A stretch of DNA of 10,976 bases from an uncultured Collinsella sp. (GCA_902493915.1 CABUQY010000057.1:1-10976), one strand, 5' to 3'. Shown: positions 1 through 6,524, counted from the first letter of the stretch. Program-made: numbers and translations. Notes: generated from the sequence alone by a model not told the origin.

Positions 1-690
1 GCGAGTCCCAGCCCCACAACGGTCTGCCTCATCATCGCCGACTCGCTTGCCAAGAACACGCGCCTGTATAAGGCGATCGCCAAGATCGACAAGAAGGCCG
101 TGATCGATTGCTCCGGCACCAAGCGCTGGGAACTACCGCGCCGCGTGCAACAGATGGCGACGCAGCACGGCAAGTCGATTTCGACGGCGGCCGCCGAGGA
201 ACTCGTCTCGCGTTCGGGTGAAAACACTCGCATGCTCGATAACGACTTGGCTAAGCTTGCCCAGATGGTCGAGGCGCCCCAGATTGAGCTTGCCGACGTT
301 GAGCGCTGGATTGTACGTACGGCCGAGGTTCAACCCTGGGATTTTCTCAATGCGGTCTCGGCCCGTGACATGCGACGCTCGCTCGAGCTCTTCAATCTAC
401 TGCCCGCCAAGAGCTACGTGTGGACTTACACATTGCTGTGCGGCCGCATCCGCGAGCTAATCGTCGCCAAGGCGCTCGATGCGCGCGGACAGGGTCGTGA
501 GCTGGCCGCAACGCTCAAGCTCCAGTCCTGGCAGGTCAAAAATCATCTGACCTGGGCACGCCGCTTTTCGATGGCGGAGCTCGTCGCTGCGCTCGAGGGC
601 GCGGTCGATGTGGAGCTCGCGCTCAAGGGTTCGGCCGATTCTCAGACCGCGCTTTTGCTCTGGATTACGAACATCTTGAGAAAATCGTGA
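1..690 (+). CDS. holA: DNA polymerase III delta subunit, C-terminal part (5' truncated by window edge)
   Basis: This is an open frame from base 1 to a TGA at 688-690, giving 229 residues. The start lies outside the window. HolA is the delta subunit of the clamp loader: it opens the beta sliding clamp and loads it on primed DNA. The visible part starts in the AAA+ region and continues into the helical lid and the C-terminal collar domain. Family-like features are the segment WDFLNAVSARD, the region around CGRIRELIVAKAL, the WQVKNHLTWARRFS helix that matches the collar of delta subunits, and the terminal stretch ALKGSADSQTALLLWI, which corresponds to the conserved D-x-x-x-K-x-G ... L-E/L-L ending. 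Position immediately before rpsT is the same as in Bacillus (yqeN-rpsT), which supports the name. There is no terminator between this stop and rpsT, so some read-through is likely. No catalytic residues are expected, since delta lacks a working ATPase site. Confidence 0.88.
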   Translation, partial: ASPSPTTVCLIIADSLAKNTRLYKAIAKIDKKAVIDCSGTKRWELPRRVQQMATQHGKSISTAAAEELVSRSGENTRMLDNDLAKLAQMVEAPQIELADVERWIVRTAEVQPWDFLNAVSARDMRRSLELFNLLPAKSYVWTYTLLCGRIRELIVAKALDARGQGRELAATLKLQSWQVKNHLTWARRFSMAELVAALEGAVDVELALKGSADSQTALLLWITNILRKS

Positions 691-739
691 TGATACCTGC
701 CTATTTGACAAATTCGTTCTATCCCTTTGAGGGGGAGCG

Positions 740-748
740 TGCTATAGT
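740..748 (+). promoter_or_regulatory. Extended -10 promoter for rpsT
   Basis: TGC-TATAGT forms an extended -10 element (TG at 740-741, hexamer 743-748), matching the housekeeping consensus at five of six hexamer bases. No convincing -35 lies 16-18 nt upstream; TTCTAT at 717-722 is weak and 20 nt away, which suits a TGn-type promoter. Transcription would begin near 755 and leave a leader of roughly 70 nt before the rpsT GTG. The promoter is inferred from sequence only. Confidence 0.6.
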
Positions 749-754
749 AGGCGC

Positions 755-800
755 TTGCATGACCTCACCGTGTCTCAGAGGTGTCATACATTTTTTGCAA
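755..800 (+). promoter_or_regulatory. Possible structured leader of rpsT
   Basis: Within the presumed 5' UTR, ATGAC (759-763) can pair with GTCAT (783-787). Inside it, either CTC (764-766) pairs with GAG (778-780) or ACCTC (762-766) pairs with GAGGT (778-782). An outer TTGCA (755-759) is complementary to TGCAA (796-800). A run of six T (791-796) follows the inner stem after three bases. The arrangement could be an autoregulatory element for bS20, whose synthesis is known to be self-regulated in E. coli, or a weak attenuator. The stem is short and interrupted, so this is suggestive only. Confidence 0.35.
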
Positions 801-820
801 GGAACTCGAAAGGAACTCCA
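799..820 (+). repeat. Tandem 11-bp repeat doubling the rpsT Shine-Dalgarno
   Basis: AAGGAACTCGA (799-809) is followed directly by AAGGAACTCCA (810-820), one mismatch in eleven. Each copy contains an AAGGA-type ribosome binding site. The second copy lies about 9 nt before the GTG start at 824 and is the one with correct spacing. It therefore fixes the start codon, while the first copy sits about 20 nt away. Confidence 0.75.
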
Positions 821-823
821 GAA

Positions 824-1090
824 GTGGCAAACATCAAGTCTCAGAAGAAGCGTATCCGCACCAATGAGGCAGCTCGCATGCGTAACAAGGCTGTCAAGTC
901 CGAGCTCAAGACGCTGACCAAGCACGTCCAGTCCGCCGTCGCCGAGGGCGACGCCGAGAAGGCCCAGGCTGCCCTCAAGACCGTCACCAAGCGTCTCGAC
1001 ATGGCTGCCGCCAAGCATGTTATCCACAAGAACCAGGCTTCCAACCGCAAGTCCGGTCTTGCCAAGCTCGTGAACAGCATCAACGCCTAA
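824..1090 (+). CDS. rpsT: 30S ribosomal protein bS20
   Basis: The protein has 88 residues, the usual size for bS20, a helical-bundle protein that binds 16S rRNA in the body of the small subunit. The N-terminus (M)ANIKSQKKRIRTNE is the family hallmark: basic and immediately after the initiator. The C-terminal HKNQASNRKSGL (residues 68-79) is the second conserved block. The start is GTG at 824, chosen because the conserved ANIKSQKKR block begins right after it and an AAGGA ribosome binding site is correctly placed. The frame is open further upstream to an ATG at 755, but those 23 codons have no family similarity. A non-ATG start recalls E. coli rpsT, which uses TTG and is poorly initiated as part of autoregulation. 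The gene has its own promoter upstream and a strong terminator directly after it, so it is probably a single-gene transcript. Confidence 0.97.
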   Translation: MANIKSQKKRIRTNEAARMRNKAVKSELKTLTKHVQSAVAEGDAEKAQAALKTVTKRLDMAAAKHVIHKNQASNRKSGLAKLVNSINA

Positions 1091-1124
1091 GTTGTAAATT
1101 TCACACCACACAGATTACGCGCAT

Positions 1125-1161
1125 AAATGGAGCCTGTTTTATGGAACAGGCTCCATTTTTT
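1125..1161 (+). terminator. Strong rho-independent terminator after rpsT
   Basis: ATGGAGCCTGTT (1127-1138) pairs perfectly with AACAGGCTCCAT (1145-1156) around a 6-nt loop TTATGG. The stem can be lengthened by two A-T pairs (1125-1126 with 1157-1158). It is followed by a T tract (1156-1161). This is the only clear intrinsic terminator in the window and separates rpsT from the lepA transcript. An ATG at 1127 lies inside the stem and opens a frame into lepA, but it cannot be a real start. Confidence 0.95.
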
Positions 1162-1164
1162 GTA

Positions 1165-1179
1165 CCGCTCGGGTAAGAT
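1165..1179 (+). promoter_or_regulatory. Predicted lepA promoter, -10 TAAGAT with upstream CCGCTCGGG
   Basis: TAAGAT (1174-1179) fits the TANNNT form of actinobacterial -10 boxes and is preceded by CCGCTCGGG (1165-1173). The same nine bases precede the -10 of the first dnaJ-like gene. The hexamer ends 7 nt before the lepA ATG, so the transcript may begin at or next to the start codon. A -35 at the normal distance would fall in the arm and T tract of the rpsT terminator, and none is convincing there. Confidence 0.5.
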
Positions 1180-1186
1180 AGTCCGC

Positions 1187-2998
1187 ATGAATACTTCAAT
1201 TGACATTTCCCACATCCGCAACTTCTCAATCGTTGCGCACATCGACCATGGCAAGTCCACGATCAGCGATCGCATCCTCGAGCTCACCCATACCGTCGAC
1301 GAACGCGACATGGAGTCGCAGCTGCTCGACACCATGGATATCGAGCGCGAGCGCGGCATCACGATCAAGTCCAATGCCGTTCGCGTGTCCTATGACGCCG
1401 ACGATGGCGAGACGTATCAGTTCAATCTGATCGATACGCCGGGCCACGTGGACTTTACCTATGAGGTCTCGCGCTCGCTGGCAGCCTGTGAGGGCGCGGT
1501 GCTCGTTGTCGACGCCACGCAGGGCGTCGAGGCGCAGACCGTCTCCAACGCGACGCTCGCCATGAACGCCAATCTGGACATTGTGCCGGCCATCAACAAG
1601 ATCGACCTGCCCTCGGCCCATCCCGACGAGGTTAAAACCGAGATCGAGGATGACCTGGCGATCCCTGCCGATGATGCCGTGTGCGTCTCGGGCAAGACCG
1701 GCGAGGGCATCCACGATCTGTTGGAGTCCATTGTCTTTTTGATCTCTCCGCCCAAGGGCGATGCGAACGCGCCGCTCAAGGCACTCATTCTGGATTCGTA
1801 CTTCGACGAGTATCGTGGCGTCGTCGCCACGGTGCGCATCTTTGACGGCTCCATCAAAAAGGGCGATACCCTGCGCATGATGCAGGCAAAGGGCGACTTT
1901 TTGGTCGATGGCGTGGGCGTCAAGCGTCCCGCCGAGACCCCGGTCGACGCGCTCACGGTCGGCGAGGTCGGATACGTGGTCACGGGCCTGAAGGACCCCG
2001 AGGCCGTTCGCGTGGGCGATACCCTCACGTGGGCGTCGAATCCCTGCCCCGAGCCGCTTCCCGGCTACCGCGAGGCCAAGCCCATGGTCTATACGGGCCT
2101 GTTCCCGATCGATAACAAGGACTACGAGAACCTGCGTGACGCGCTCGATAAGCTGCACGTCAACGACCCGTCGTTGGTGTGGGAGCCCGAGACCTCGGTG
2201 GCGCTCGGCTTTGGCTTCCGCGTGGGCTTCTTGGGCCTGCTGCATATGGAGGTCGTCAAGGAGCGCCTGGAGCGCGAGTTCAATCTTGACCTCATTGCCA
2301 CGAGCCCCTCGGTGGACTATCACGTCTACAAGACTGACGGCGAGATGATTGATGTCCGCAGCCCGCAGGATCTGCCCGAGGCTACGCGCATCGAGCGTAT
2401 CGAGGAACCCTACCTCAAGGCCAAGATTATCTGCCCGCCCGAGTATACGGGTGCCGTCATGCAGCTCGCTATCGAGCACCGCGGCATTACTACCGACATG
2501 ATTCATCTCACGAGCAAGTCGGTCGAGATGCGCTTTGATATGCCGCTCGCCGAGCTCATCTTGGACTTCTTTGACCAGCTCAAGAGCCGTACCAAGGGCT
2601 ATGCCTCGCTCGACTACGAGTTCAACGAGTATCGTCCCTCCGAGCTCGTCAAGCTCGATATCTTGCTTTCGGGCGACGAGGTGGACGCGCTGTCGTTTAT
2701 CGTCCACAAGGACAAGGCCTATGGTCTGGCCCGCGGTCTGTGCGACAAGCTTAAGGAGATCATCCCGCGTCAGCTGTTCGAGGTGCCCATCCAGGGTGCT
2801 ATCGGCAATAAGATCATTGCCCGCTCCACCGTCAAGGCGCGTCGCAAGGACGTGCTTGCTAAGTGCTACGGCGGCGATATCTCGCGTAAGCGCAAGCTGC
2901 TCGAGAAGCAGAAAGAGGGCAAGAAGCGCATGAAGGCCATCGGATCGGTCGAGGTCCCGCAGGAGGCCTTTATGGCGATCCTCAAGGTGGACGAGTAG
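1187..2998 (+). CDS. lepA: Elongation factor 4 (LepA), ribosome-associated GTPase
   Basis: The protein has 603 residues, the normal LepA length. EF4 is a translational GTPase related to EF-G, implicated in ribosome back-translocation/remobilisation and in initiation or 30S assembly. The G domain is complete: G1 AHIDHGKST at 17-25, G2 RGITI at 56-60, G3 DTPGH at 83-87, G4 NKID at 137-140, and the G5-like VSGKTGEG near 167-174. The LepA-specific C-terminal domain follows, with the diagnostic YGGDISRKRKLLEKQKEGKK starting at residue 561, which binds the A-site tRNA/peptidyl-transferase region. The ATG at 1187 is chosen because MNTSIDISHIRNFSIVAHID matches the family N-terminus; the longer frame runs back through the terminator stem. 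No Shine-Dalgarno is visible, and a -10-like hexamer ends 7 nt upstream, which suggests leaderless translation. The gene leads an operon with dusB and hemW. Confidence 0.98.
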   Translation: MNTSIDISHIRNFSIVAHIDHGKSTISDRILELTHTVDERDMESQLLDTMDIERERGITIKSNAVRVSYDADDGETYQFNLIDTPGHVDFTYEVSRSLAACEGAVLVVDATQGVEAQTVSNATLAMNANLDIVPAINKIDLPSAHPDEVKTEIEDDLAIPADDAVCVSGKTGEGIHDLLESIVFLISPPKGDANAPLKALILDSYFDEYRGVVATVRIFDGSIKKGDTLRMMQAKGDFLVDGVGVKRPAETPVDALTVGEVGYVVTGLKDPEAVRVGDTLTWASNPCPEPLPGYREAKPMVYTGLFPIDNKDYENLRDALDKLHVNDPSLVWEPETSVALGFGFRVGFLGLLHMEVVKERLEREFNLDLIATSPSVDYHVYKTDGEMIDVRSPQDLPEATRIERIEEPYLKAKIICPPEYTGAVMQLAIEHRGITTDMIHLTSKSVEMRFDMPLAELILDFFDQLKSRTKGYASLDYEFNEYRPSELVKLDILLSGDEVDALSFIVHKDKAYGLARGLCDKLKEIIPRQLFEVPIQGAIGNKIIARSTVKARRKDVLAKCYGGDISRKRKLLEKQKEGKKRMKAIGSVEVPQEAFMAILKVDE

Positions 2999-3002
2999 GT
3001 CT

Positions 3003-4046
3003 ATGGCGCTTTCTGAATACAGCAAGCGGCTGCTGGGCGCCTATGCCGAGCAGCCGTTCCTTATGGCTCCCATGGCGGGCGTGACCGACCCTGCCTACCG
3101 CATCATGTGCCGCCGTCGCGGTGCCAACCTTGCCTACAGCGAGATGGTGAGCGTGGCGGGCCTTGCCTATGCCGGCAACAAGACCTGGCGCCTGGTGCTA
3201 CCGGCCGACGAGGAGCAGCAGATTTGCGTGCAACTCTTTGGCTCCAAGCCCGATCAGTTTGCGAGCGCCGTCGCTGCCGTCGAGGAGCGCGTTGGCGTTC
3301 GCCTGTCGCTCATCGATATCAATATGGCATGCCCCGCCCGCAAGGTTGTTACCAAGGGCGAGGGCTCGGCGCTCATGCGCACGCCCGATTTGGCCGAGAA
3401 GATCGTCGAGGCGGCGGTGGGCGCGGCGCATGTACCCGTGACCGTAAAGATCCGTAAGGGCTTTTATGCCGAGGACCGTAATGCCGCGACATTTGCCCAG
3501 ATGCTCGAAGGCGCCGGTGCCGCCGCGGTGGCGGTGCATGGCCGCTGCGCCACGCAGCTCTATACGGGCCAGGCCGATTGGTCGGTCGTCGATGAGGTTG
3601 CCGACGCCGTTGAGATTCCCGTGATTGGTTCGGGCGATGTGTTCTCGGCCGAGGATGCCGCGGAGCATCTGCAGGGCTCGGGTGCCAGCGCGGTGTTTAT
3701 TGCGCGCGGTATCTATGGGAACCCGTGGGTGTTTGGCGATGCTCGCGCCCTTGCACTCGATGGCATACCGGTGCCGGCTCGCAGCTCCGTTGAGCGCCTG
3801 GACGCCCTGCGTGAGCACCTAACGCTGACGCATGAGCTCCTGCCGCTCATGTCGCGTGCCCGCACGTACGCAAGCTGGTACTTAAAAGGCATGCCCCATG
3901 CTGCAGCCTGGCGCGCGCAGGTGGTGCGCTGCTCCACGTATGAGGAGTTTATGGCGCTGGTCGATGAGATCGAGCATGATGTGGTGGCCTGTGAGGCTGC
4001 CCTTGCCGCCGGCGAATCGGTGCCCCCTCATCCGCTGGAGGCTTAA
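3003..4046 (+). CDS. dusB: tRNA-dihydrouridine synthase (DusB-like)
   Basis: This 347-residue protein is an FMN-dependent enzyme that reduces uridine to dihydrouridine in the D-loop of tRNA using NADPH. The TIM-barrel features are in order: MAPMAGVTD at 21-29 (FMN binding), the catalytic cysteine C110 in DINMACPARKV, K149 in VTVKIRKG, H179 in AVHGR, the phosphate-binding GSGD at 209-212, and ARGIYGNPW at 234-242. The C-terminal part (about 265-330) fits the helical tRNA-binding domain. Two motif positions differ from the commonest form (NMGCP and GNGD). The ATG is 4 nt after the lepA stop, and a possible ribosome binding site AAGGTGG (2984-2990) lies inside the lepA end, so translation is probably coupled. 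The DusB subclass is judged by resemblance to the nifR3/DusB family and is less certain than the enzyme class. Confidence 0.93.
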   Translation: MALSEYSKRLLGAYAEQPFLMAPMAGVTDPAYRIMCRRRGANLAYSEMVSVAGLAYAGNKTWRLVLPADEEQQICVQLFGSKPDQFASAVAAVEERVGVRLSLIDINMACPARKVVTKGEGSALMRTPDLAEKIVEAAVGAAHVPVTVKIRKGFYAEDRNAATFAQMLEGAGAAAVAVHGRCATQLYTGQADWSVVDEVADAVEIPVIGSGDVFSAEDAAEHLQGSGASAVFIARGIYGNPWVFGDARALALDGIPVPARSSVERLDALREHLTLTHELLPLMSRARTYASWYLKGMPHAAAWRAQVVRCSTYEEFMALVDEIEHDVVACEAALAAGESVPPHPLEA

Positions 4047-4048
4047 GG

Positions 4049-5281
4049 GTGGCCGTTACCGCGCTGTACGTGCACGTGCCGTTCTGTGCCCAAAAGTGCC
4101 GCTACTGCGACTTCGACTCGCGCAGCTTTGCTTCGTGTGATTTGGATGCCGCGCTCGATTCCTATTTTGAGCAGTTGTACGCGCGCCTCGATGCTTTTGG
4201 TAAGGCTGGGGCCCTCGACCAGATCCGCACCGTCTATGTTGGCGGCGGTACGCCGTCGCAAGCGGGGGAGCGCCTGGTGGAGCTGGCGCGGCGTATTCGT
4301 GCGTGGTGCGCCCCCGTTGAGTTTACCTGCGAGGCCAATCCCGAGTCGCTGACCGCCGAGCTCGCTACTGCACTTGTCAAGGTTGGTGTCACACGCGTCT
4401 CTCTGGGCGTGCAAACGCTCGATAACACCGAACTTACTGCCATCGGCCGTATTCACGATGCCGATCGGGCGCTCGCCGCCATCGCGACGGTGAAGGACGC
4501 TGGCCTCGATGTGTCGTGCGACCTCATGTGCGGACTTCCCGGGCAGACCGCAGCGAGTTGGAAGCGCACGCTCGATGGCGTGCTGGCGGCGGCTCCGCAT
4601 CATGTGTCGGTCTACCCGCTCACGCTCGAGGAGGGGACGCCCCTTTATCGCATGGCGTGCCGCGACGAGTCGCTCGAGCCTGATGAGGATTTTCAGGCCG
4701 CCTGCATGGACGTGGCACGCGAGCTCCTGGGTGCCGCCGGCTATCACCCGTATGAGGTGGCGAGCTACGCACTCGACGGCCATGAGTGCGCCCATAACAT
4801 TGCCTACTGGACCGGACGGGGCTACCTGGGCCTGGGTCGTTCTGCCGCGGGCATGCTCGACGCCGCGGATTTCGACCGTCTTGCAGGTTTGTTCCCCGGC
4901 GCGTCTTCTCGAGGCGATGCGTACCGCGTGCGTCTGGTGCAACGTGACGACGACGCGACGACGTTCGAGGCCGAATATCTGTCGCAGCGCGAGGCTGCGG
5001 CCGAAGACCTGATGCTCGCTTGTCGCATGACGCGCGGTGTTGCGTCCGACCTGTTGGTTCGCGTGGCTCGTGTCATCCCGGCCGATGAGCTGACAGCTGC
5101 TTGCGATCGCGCGCTCGAATTGGGTCTTGCCACTTGGGTGCCCGAGACGCTCGGAGTCCATGAGGGACCCTTCACTTCGGCAGATGTCGTCGCGGGCCAT
5201 GTTCGAGCTCGTCTGGCGCCGACACACCTGGGCTGGCTCGATGGAAATGTTCTGTTCGAGCTGTTTTGGGATCTAGCTTAG
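4049..5281 (+). CDS. hemW: HemW, radical SAM heme chaperone
   Basis: The protein has 410 residues. The radical SAM cluster motif is C13-x3-C17-x2-C20 in VPFCAQKCRYCDF, followed by the SAM-binding GGGTPS at 65-70. HNIAYW at 249-254 matches HNxxYW, the signature of HemW proteins as opposed to true coproporphyrinogen III dehydrogenase (HemN). The family binds heme and passes it to target proteins such as respiratory complexes; older databases label it an oxygen-independent coproporphyrinogen oxidase. A C-terminal HemN_C-type domain occupies roughly 300-400. The start is GTG at 4049, with GGAGG at 4037-4041 inside the end of dusB and 7 nt spacing; the dusB stop is 2 nt upstream. Placement next to lepA is an ancient linkage shared with Bacillus. 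Confidence 0.95.
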   Translation: MAVTALYVHVPFCAQKCRYCDFDSRSFASCDLDAALDSYFEQLYARLDAFGKAGALDQIRTVYVGGGTPSQAGERLVELARRIRAWCAPVEFTCEANPESLTAELATALVKVGVTRVSLGVQTLDNTELTAIGRIHDADRALAAIATVKDAGLDVSCDLMCGLPGQTAASWKRTLDGVLAAAPHHVSVYPLTLEEGTPLYRMACRDESLEPDEDFQAACMDVARELLGAAGYHPYEVASYALDGHECAHNIAYWTGRGYLGLGRSAAGMLDAADFDRLAGLFPGASSRGDAYRVRLVQRDDDATTFEAEYLSQREAAAEDLMLACRMTRGVASDLLVRVARVIPADELTAACDRALELGLATWVPETLGVHEGPFTSADVVAGHVRARLAPTHLGWLDGNVLFELFWDLA

Positions 5282-5282
5282 G

Positions 5283-5297
5283 CCGCTCGGGTAGAAT
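5283..5297 (+). promoter_or_regulatory. Predicted promoter of the first dnaJ-like gene, -10 TAGAAT
   Basis: CCGCTCGGG at 5283-5291 is followed by TAGAAT at 5292-5297, the same layout as the predicted lepA promoter. A possible -35, TTGGGA at 5266-5271, overlaps the end of hemW but at a long 20-nt spacing. A start near 5304 would leave a leader of about 35 nt that contains a good AGGAGG at 5325-5330. No CIRCE or HAIR heat-shock operator is visible around it. Confidence 0.5.
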
Positions 5298-5339
5298 TAC
5301 CGGAATATATACGCTGCTGTGAGCAGGAGGTTGCCGCGC

Positions 5340-6443
5340 ATGGCGACGATGAACGAAAAAGATTATTACGAGATTCTGGGTGTCTCCAAGGACGCTACCT
5401 CGCGTGATATACAGAAGGCCTTCCAGCAAAAGGCTCGCAAGCTCCATCCGGACGTCAACAAAGAGCCGGATGCCGAGGAAAAGTTTAAAGAGGTTTCCGA
5501 GGCCTACGCCGTGCTTTCGGATGAGCAAAAACGTGCGCGCTATGACGCCATGCGTTCTGGCAATCCCTTTGCCGGTGCTCCTACAGCTTCGCCCTATGGT
5601 GGCGGCTACGCCGGCAACACGGGCTATGGCAATCCCTTTGAGGGCGGCTTTCCCTTTGGTGGCGCTTGGGGCCAGCAGCGTCGCGGCCAGGCTGCCTACA
5701 ATCCCGAGAACGGCGCCAACGTGGTCGTCGATATCAAACTGGACGCCAAGGAGGCCAAGGGCGGTGCCCGCAAGACCGTCCGCTATACGCGCTTCGATAC
5801 CTGTGGTCACTGCGGCGGCTCGGGTTCTGTCTCCTCCGAGCATGCCCATACCTGCCCAAGCTGTGGCGGCCGCGGCCACATCGACGTCGACCTGTCCTTC
5901 CTGTTTGGTGCGGGCACGTTCCAGTCGGTCTGCCCCGAGTGCGGCGGTTCCGGTAAGGTCGTGGCCGACCCCTGCCCCGATTGCGGTGGCAGCGGTCGTA
6001 CTCGCGTAACCTCCGAGCAGACGATTGAGTTTCCCGCCGGCACGCACGATGGCGACGAGGTCCGCATTAGCGGCATGGGTCATGCTGGCACCAACGGTGC
6101 CGCGGGCGGCGACCTGGTCGGCCGCGCCCATGTTGAGGCCGAGCGCTTGGAAGGCAAAGCTCGTACCGGTTTTTACCTGATGGGCATCGTGGCGCCGTTT
6201 TTGGTACTCTCGGCCATTTCGGGCGTGTTCTCGGCCTTTGCCGTGATGTGCTTTATTCCGTTTACCATGGGCCTGTTCATGGTGCTTTCGGACGGCGTGC
6301 TTCATCGCAGTCTGCTGTGGTGGAAGCGCGGCGCGATGCAGTTTGCCAACGGTTTTGCCAACGGCTTCATGTTCGCGCTCGTGTCGGTTTGGTTCGCGAG
6401 CTGCTCGCAACGGGCCATGCTTTCGCCGTACCAAATGCAATAA
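5340..6443 (+). CDS. DnaJ-like J-domain/zinc-finger protein with C-terminal membrane segments
   Basis: This 367-residue protein has a complete J domain (about 7-70, HPD at 36-38) that should stimulate the ATPase of DnaK. A Gly/Phe-rich linker (73-118) contains GNPF twice. The start of C-terminal domain I is followed by a full zinc-binding module with four CxxCxGxG-type motifs at 155-162, 172-179, 198-205 and 212-219. The second piece of domain I (FPAGTHDGDEVRISGMG at 231-247, GGDLVGRAHVEAE) is present. Domain II and the dimerisation helix of DnaJ are missing. Instead, hydrophobic stretches follow at about 277-297, 298-318 and 340-356, separated by a basic loop (HRSLLWWKRG at 322-331), so the protein is probably tethered to the inner side of the membrane. 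The start is ATG at 5340 with AGGAGG 9 nt upstream; ATG at 5349 is an alternative. The change to hydrophobic sequence stays in frame and other frames do not encode a DnaJ C-terminus, so a frameshift is unlikely. Confidence 0.9.
   Translation: MATMNEKDYYEILGVSKDATSRDIQKAFQQKARKLHPDVNKEPDAEEKFKEVSEAYAVLSDEQKRARYDAMRSGNPFAGAPTASPYGGGYAGNTGYGNPFEGGFPFGGAWGQQRRGQAAYNPENGANVVVDIKLDAKEAKGGARKTVRYTRFDTCGHCGGSGSVSSEHAHTCPSCGGRGHIDVDLSFLFGAGTFQSVCPECGGSGKVVADPCPDCGGSGRTRVTSEQTIEFPAGTHDGDEVRISGMGHAGTNGAAGGDLVGRAHVEAERLEGKARTGFYLMGIVAPFLVLSAISGVFSAFAVMCFIPFTMGLFMVLSDGVLHRSLLWWKRGAMQFANGFANGFMFALVSVWFASCSQRAMLSPYQMQ
5558..5640 (+). repeat. Repeated GNPF-coding 14-mer in the Gly/Phe linker
   Basis: TGGCAATCCCTTTG occurs identically at 5558-5571 and 5627-5640, encoding GNPF twice in the flexible linker between J domain and zinc-finger domain. 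It is probably a small internal duplication typical of low-complexity linkers. Confidence 0.7.
6342..6365 (+). repeat. 12-bp tandem duplication encoding FANG-FANG
   Basis: TTTGCCAACGGT (6342-6353) and TTTGCCAACGGC (6354-6365) differ only at the last base. They give FANGFANG at residues 335-342, just before the last hydrophobic segment of the membrane DnaJ-like protein. The in-frame unit suggests a recent slippage duplication. Confidence 0.8.
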
Positions 6444-6474
6444 CATCAAACCCTCTGTTTGCGGTCGGCCCAGC

Positions 6475-6503
6475 TTGGGTATAGGACGCACTGTGACTAT
6501 AAT
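6475..6503 (+). promoter_or_regulatory. Predicted strong housekeeping promoter of dnaJ
   Basis: TTGGGT (6475-6480) and a perfect TATAAT (6498-6503) are separated by exactly 17 nt. A start near 6510 would give a leader of about 15 nt that contains AAGGA (6513-6517), well placed for the GTG at 6525. The -35 overlaps GCTTGGGTA (6473-6481), a near copy of the element seen upstream of lepA and the preceding gene. No CIRCE or HAIR inverted repeat is seen, so heat-shock repression by HrcA or HspR is not supported here. Confidence 0.75.
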
Positions 6504-6524
6504 GAAAGTCGGAAGGATTCGGTC

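Noticed and set aside
705..710. Perfect TTGACA between holA and rpsT
   Set aside because: It lies 32 nt from the TATAGT -10 and has no acceptable hexamer 16-18 nt downstream, so it is probably not the -35 of the rpsT promoter.
1127..1186. Alternative lepA start at ATG 1127
   Set aside because: The added 20 codons run through the terminator stem-loop and T tract and do not resemble the LepA N-terminus.
1226..3025. Long antisense open frame (599 codons) opposite lepA
   Set aside because: Its codons are exact reverse complements of lepA codons, so it stays open only because TTA, CTA and TCA are rare in the sense strand. Its protein shows no family features and it has no ribosome binding site.
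5282..5339. Short inverted repeat GGTA-GAAT-TACC in the hemW to dnaJ-like gap, as a terminator
   Set aside because: It has only four base pairs and no T tract, and it coincides with the predicted -10 box.
6168..6443. Hydrophobic C-terminus of the first DnaJ-like protein as a frameshift artefact
   Set aside because: The other two forward frames give no DnaJ domain II sequence. The coding frame keeps its third-position GC bias to the stop and yields coherent membrane segments.
5172..6491. Antisense open frame opposite the membrane DnaJ-like gene, and a similar one at 4043-5227 opposite hemW
   Set aside because: Both are codon-aligned shadows of the sense genes, with His/Arg/Gly-rich low-complexity products and no initiation signals.
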